Shown: positions 60,463 through 64,000 of the stretch, in pieces
Position numbering within the stretch: the first letter of the stretch is position 1
How the letters are laid out: the number at the start of each line of letters is the position of its first letter
Assembly (NCBI RefSeq): GCF_016714285.1
Contig: NZ_JADJNN010000002.1
Coordinates: forward strand, 519,001 to 583,000
Length of the DNA stretch: 64,000 nt
From: Nannocystis sp.
GTDB taxonomy: Bacteria; Myxococcota_A; Polyangia; Nannocystales; Nannocystaceae
Direction: 5' to 3'
Translations under genes and position numbers: made by a program
The notes under the pieces: model-generated
The model's input: the letters and a program-made list of their open reading frames with translations, nothing else
The model's database searches: none
Told to the model about the DNA's origin: nothing

Positions 60463-60603
60463 GGACGGGCCTCAGGCTGATAGCGTCAGCGCTTGCCGGG
60501 GTCAAGCGGGGCGAGGCGGGTCGGCGATGTGCGGACACCGGCGTGGTGGCCTGAAACTCGCGGTCTGGACCCGTGGCCTGAGACCTTTGGTGCTGTCCAG
60601 CGC

Positions 60604-61794
60604 TCAGGGCGCGGGGGGTAGCGGGACCTCGACGGAGATCCACCACCAGTCGGTGCCGTTGCGGCCGTCGCGGAGGACGTAGAACAGGGTCGCGCGGCCG
60701 TCGGGGGGCGTCTCGTCTTCGTCTTGCTGGCCGATCGACATGGTCCACTCGTTGCGGCTCATGACGTCGTCGCTGCTGTTCGACAGGAGGTCGCCCCAGG
60801 TGCGAAACCACGAGCCGTTGAAGGTCTCGGACTGGGTCTCGTTGCCGTCGGCGCCGCCGTTGATGGGGACCAGGAAGTCCTGGAGATCGCCAGCGGGGGC
60901 GCTGGTGGAGATGACCAGGGTGTCGCCGAGCTCCGCCTTGATGACGGCGCCCTTGGGTTGCGGTCCGAGCTCGGTGCCCTTGCCTTCGTGGACGAGGGTG
61001 ACCGAGAAGTCGACGATCCGCGGGTTGCGATCGCTGTCGGGGATGTCGGCGGGGTCGGGTGGCTTGCCGAGCTCGGGTGGGAGCATCACGCCGAACATCT
61101 CGGCGAGCGCGAGCAAGCGCTCGATCGGGCCGATCGGGACGCGTGAGACGACGAGCAGGCAGTCGTCGGGGAGGTCGACCTCGTCGGCGAGCAGGGCCCG
61201 GGCGCACTCGGCTGTGGGGGTGGCGTCGGCGTCGCGGCTGGCCTGGCTGATCATCGTGATCTCGATGTCGCCGCCGATGAGTAATGTCTGGGCGAAGGGG
61301 ACGATGAAGTCCTGGAAGCCGTCGGGTTTGCCGTCGTCCGGGAGGATGCACGGGCTCGGCGACTCGGGGAGGGTCATCGCCATCGGGTTGAGGTCGTCCA
61401 TGATGGACGGGATCGGACAGACGGGGATGTCGGCGAGGGTGGTCGGGAGGTGTCCCTTGAGACAGGCGAAGAGTCCCTGGCCGGGGCCGAGGTTGCAGGC
61501 GATCCATATCGGGTCGAAGTCGGGGTCCCCCATGGGGCCAGTGAGGTCGAGCGGGCCGGTGGGGGTGGCGATCCAGGGGGTGAGGCGCACGCCCTCGAAG
61601 GGGAGGGCCTGGCAGCGCTTGCCGAGGTCGGGCTCGGGATCGGGGAACAGCGGGGCGACGACCTCGTTGCGGACGGCGAGGACGCGGGTGGTGATGATGC
61701 GCTCCTCGATCGGGAGGCTGCCGCCGCAGGCCGCGAGCAGACCTGTCCCGAGGGCCAGGTTAGCGAGGGCGCGTTGGATGGGGCGGAGCGGCAC
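60604..61794 (-). CDS. Predicted lipoprotein of unknown function
   Basis: 396 residues from GTG at 61794 (MPLRPIQRALANLALGTGLLAACGG, lipobox LLAAC). The mature part looks like a beta-sandwich-type envelope protein: IEERIITTRVLAVRNEVVAPL at the start, a central Cys pair (PIWIACNLGPGQGLFACLKG), and an end FYVLRDGRNGTDWWWISVEV like ligand-free Ig/cohesin folds. Fixed order between the TonB receptor and the TolC-family gene on one strand suggests the three work together, for example as the surface partner of the receptor (inference). Confidence 0.72.
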   Translation of the reverse strand: MPLRPIQRALANLALGTGLLAACGGSLPIEERIITTRVLAVRNEVVAPLFPDPEPDLGKRCQALPFEGVRLTPWIATPTGPLDLTGPMGDPDFDPIWIACNLGPGQGLFACLKGHLPTTLADIPVCPIPSIMDDLNPMAMTLPESPSPCILPDDGKPDGFQDFIVPFAQTLLIGGDIEITMISQASRDADATPTAECARALLADEVDLPDDCLLVVSRVPIGPIERLLALAEMFGVMLPPELGKPPDPADIPDSDRNPRIVDFSVTLVHEGKGTELGPQPKGAVIKAELGDTLVISTSAPAGDLQDFLVPINGGADGNETQSETFNGSWFRTWGDLLSNSSDDVMSRNEWTMSIGQQDEDETPPDGRATLFYVLRDGRNGTDWWWISVEVPLPPAP

Positions 61795-61823
61795 GGGGGG
61801 AGGATATCGCGATCGCGCGGGGC

Positions 61824-64000
61824 TCACCACTCGAGACGCAGGCCGATCGAGGGGACGATCGGCAGCGAGGCGACGGGGCTTTGGCCCTGGAAGTTGTAGG
61901 CGTTCTGCAGGCGCTCGGTGTTGACGTGGTTGTAGATGTTGAGCACGTCGAGGAAGGCGTTGAGGGCGACACGGCGGAAGATCCAGCGCTTGTCGACGCG
62001 GAGGTCGAGCTGGTGGAAGGGCGGCAGGCGGGCGCTGTTGCGGGGGCCTTGCACGGCGATGTAGCTGCCGTCGCCGGCGTCGAAGACTGCGCCGATGACG
62101 GGGGTGTAGGGGTTGCCGGAGATCAGTCGGAAGCGCGCGCCGATCTGCCAGTTGCGCGGGAGCTTGTAGCTGGCGATCGCGGTGAGGATGTGGGTCTGGT
62201 CGAAGTTGAACAGGTAGGCGGGTTCGCCGGCGGCGTCGCGTCGCACGCTGCGCATGAGCGTGTAGCTGAGCCACGCGAACAGGTTGCGGGTGAGGGCCTT
62301 GCGCAGCAGCAGCTCGCCGCCGACGACGTAGCCGCGGCCGGTGGTGGCGGCGGTCTCGGGGCGGACGCTGCCGTCGACGATCTGGAGCGTCGATGAGGGG
62401 CGGGCGAGGTCCCACAGCGACTTGTAGAAGCCGGTGACTTCGAGGGTGATGTCGCGTGGGAGGGCCTGGGCGACGCCGAGGCTGGTGTGGAGGGCGTGCT
62501 CGAGGCCGACGCGGGGGTTGCCGAACACGGCATCGAACTCGCGAGGTTGCGGGGTCTGGGCGTAGAGGCCGACGCCGGCCTTGAGGGTGGTGTTGTCGGC
62601 GACGTCGAAGGTGGCGCGCAGGCGAGGCTCGAGCGAGGGGCGGGTGAAGGGGAGGCCGTAGTAGGTGAGGCGGGCGCCGGGGAACAGGGTGAGGCGTTCG
62701 CCGAGGCGGAGCGGGGTGGTGATGTAGAGGGCGGGGCGGAGGAGGGTGCTGCTGTTCTCGGAGGACTGCTTGCCCGGGAGGGAGCCTGCTCCGGCGGCGC
62801 CGGGGTTTCGGGCGGCGGCGGTGAGGGAGAGGTCGAATGCGGTGGCGACGAACTCGGTGCCGACGCGGAGGCCGAAGTTGCGTGAAAGCTGGCGTGACAG
62901 CTCGGCGCGGCCGGAGAAGGTGTCGGTGACGACGTGGAAGCGGAAGGCGTCGGTGATGAGGAAGGAGACGTTGTCGCGGCGGTAGGACGGGGTGACGAGG
63001 AACTCCCAGGGGCCGAGCTGTTTGCGGTAGACGAGGTCGGCGCGGTGGAAGAACTGGATGGTCTCGATGCCGTTGTTGTTGCTGGTGTCGGTGTCGTTCT
63101 TGCCGGCGAAGAGGAGCTTGCTGCGGTCGTCGGAGCCGAACACGCGGGCCGAGAACTCGCCGCCGGAGATCGGGTAGTCGAACAGGAGCTGGTAGTCGTA
63201 GTAGCGGGGGGCGACGGTGAAGTCGAGGCCGGCGTCCTTGGGGACCACGGCGGGGAGGATCGCGTCGATGTAGCTGCGCCGACCAGCGACGATGAGCGAG
63301 CCCTTGCCGATCGGTCCCTCGGCGAGGATGCCGGTGTCGAACACGTCGCTCTTGACGTAGCCGTGGAAGCCATCGCGTCGACCCTTGCGCGGGGCGACGT
63401 TGATGACGCCGCCGATCGCGTCGCCGAAGCGGCTGTCGAAGTTGCCGGGGATGAAGTCGATCTGGGTCAGGATGTCGGCGTTGAAGACGCTGGTGAGGCC
63501 GCCGAAGTGGAACAGCTGGGGGATCTCGTGGTAGCCGAGGAAGGTCGCGGAGTCGCTGGGCGCGGCGCCGCGGATCACCAGCAGGCCGGCGCCGAAGGGG
63601 GCGCGGGCGACCCCGGGGAAGTTCTGCAGCGACTTGAGCGCGTCGCCCTGGGTGCCGGGGAGCTTGCTGATCTCCTCGGGGGTGATCGTTCGCCGGTCGA
63701 CCTCGCCGCTGTCGTCGCGGCGGGCCTTCACGACGGTCTTGTACGGGTTGAAGACGAGGGGCGTGGGGTAGTAGGCGAGCGTGAGTTGTTCGTCGGCGGC
63801 GAGGCGCTCGACGTACTCGAGGCGCTCGTAGCCCTGGACGAGCACGACGATGCGCAGCTTGCCGGAGGGGACGGCGCGGAGGGTGAAGTTGCCGGCGGCG
63901 TCGGTGACGGCGCGCATGGTCCACGCGGGTGTGGGGTCGTCGCCGTAGCGGCGCTTGCGGACGCGGCCGACGGGCTCGGAGGGGTCGGCGGGGACGACGA
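61824..64000 (-). CDS. TonB-dependent outer-membrane receptor, 5' end outside window
   Basis: Continues past 64000. The visible part begins in a carboxypeptidase-regulatory-like domain (AVTDAAGNFTLRAVPSGKLRIVVLVQGYE). Plug domain: KTVVKARRDDSGEVDRRTIT, QGDALKSLQNFPGVARAPFGAGLLVIRGAAPSDS, SRFGDAIGGVINV. Then a 22-strand-type barrel ending in GLRLEW with a terminal aromatic. Imports an unknown ligand using TonB energy. The next gene downstream is 29 bp away. Substrate not inferable; the extra N-terminal domain is common in Oar-like receptors. Confidence 0.92.
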   Translation of the reverse strand, partial: VVPADPSEPVGRVRKRRYGDDPTPAWTMRAVTDAAGNFTLRAVPSGKLRIVVLVQGYERLEYVERLAADEQLTLAYYPTPLVFNPYKTVVKARRDDSGEVDRRTITPEEISKLPGTQGDALKSLQNFPGVARAPFGAGLLVIRGAAPSDSATFLGYHEIPQLFHFGGLTSVFNADILTQIDFIPGNFDSRFGDAIGGVINVAPRKGRRDGFHGYVKSDVFDTGILAEGPIGKGSLIVAGRRSYIDAILPAVVPKDAGLDFTVAPRYYDYQLLFDYPISGGEFSARVFGSDDRSKLLFAGKNDTDTSNNNGIETIQFFHRADLVYRKQLGPWEFLVTPSYRRDNVSFLITDAFRFHVVTDTFSGRAELSRQLSRNFGLRVGTEFVATAFDLSLTAAARNPGAAGAGSLPGKQSSENSSTLLRPALYITTPLRLGERLTLFPGARLTYYGLPFTRPSLEPRLRATFDVADNTTLKAGVGLYAQTPQPREFDAVFGNPRVGLEHALHTSLGVAQALPRDITLEVTGFYKSLWDLARPSSTLQIVDGSVRPETAATTGRGYVVGGELLLRKALTRNLFAWLSYTLMRSVRRDAAGEPAYLFNFDQTHILTAIASYKLPRNWQIGARFRLISGNPYTPVIGAVFDAGDGSYIAVQGPRNSARLPPFHQLDLRVDKRWIFRRVALNAFLDVLNIYNHVNTERLQNAYNFQGQSPVASLPIVPSIGLRLEW

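Overview
The window is GC-rich DNA from a Gram-negative bacterium with an outer membrane (TonB-dependent receptor, TolC-family protein, beta-barrel protein, many lipoproteins). A Myxococcota member is the best fit, and Nannocystaceae-like is my guess. The reasons are eukaryote-like signalling genes (Ser/Thr kinase with a periplasmic sensor, hybrid histidine kinase, NtrC-type regulator, Roadblock protein), lipoproteins with a long Ser/Thr/Gly/Asp linker after the lipobox, type IV pilus genes, and many GTG starts. This lineage call rests on gene content only; no rRNA gene is present. I found no tRNA, rRNA, CRISPR array, insertion sequence or phage gene.

Layout. 1-4.2 kb (- strand): partial YbaK-type deacylase, PQQ-type sugar dehydrogenase lipoprotein, Ser/Thr kinase. 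4.3-8 kb (+): HtrA protease, Hsp33, a pseudouridine-synthase homologue without its catalytic Asp, and a small exported protein with EGKCG motifs. 8.1-15.9 kb: RNase Z (-), then (+) a hybrid histidine kinase, exported proteins, a Cys-rich lipoprotein, a DUF971 protein, a VWA lipoprotein and a TPR protein. 15.9-20.9 kb (-): GNAT acetyltransferase, degenerate SDR, small RRM protein, an unknown acidic protein, and an ECF sigma/anti-sigma (FecR) pair. 21-25.2 kb: HU/IHF protein (+), a PEP-utilising enzyme (-), and unknown proteins (+). 25.2-26.7 kb: glycerol kinase (-), followed by an 800-bp gap containing an AT-richer island.

27.5-39 kb (+) is a long housekeeping run: HTH protein, pilM-pilN-pilO, aroK, aroB, Roadblock gene, aroQ, accB, accC and a 1400-residue TPR protein. 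It looks like the classical pilMNOPQ-aroKB order with pilP and pilQ missing. 39.1-41.1 kb (-) is a multi-pass membrane protein of DUF2723 type. 41.3-44.8 kb (+) is tig-clpP-clpX. Then come a large S41 protease (-), a sigma-70-family factor and rsmI (+), a beta-barrel protein (-), and a histidine kinase/sigma-54 regulator pair (-). 56.1-58.1 kb (+) holds a small conserved protein, an intact RluD-type synthase and a PgeF/YfiH protein. 58.2-64 kb (-) looks like an envelope module: TonB-dependent receptor (cut by the window end), lipoprotein, TolC-family protein with a one-base frameshift, and a small membrane protein.

The strongest unexplained signal is a short dispersed palindrome, TGTCC-N(2-6)-GGACA (best form CTGTCCNNNNGGACAG). 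It occurs at many places, both between genes and inside unrelated coding frames. Locally it is amplified in tandem: three copies at 7982-8088, seven copies inside a gene at 37349-37537, and linked tandem DNA at 22101-22220. The window also shows a general habit of short tandem duplication at gene ends and in linkers. Other points of interest are the EGKCG peptide, three members of enzyme or RNA-binding families with lost key residues, the missing pilPQ, and two probable frameshifts.
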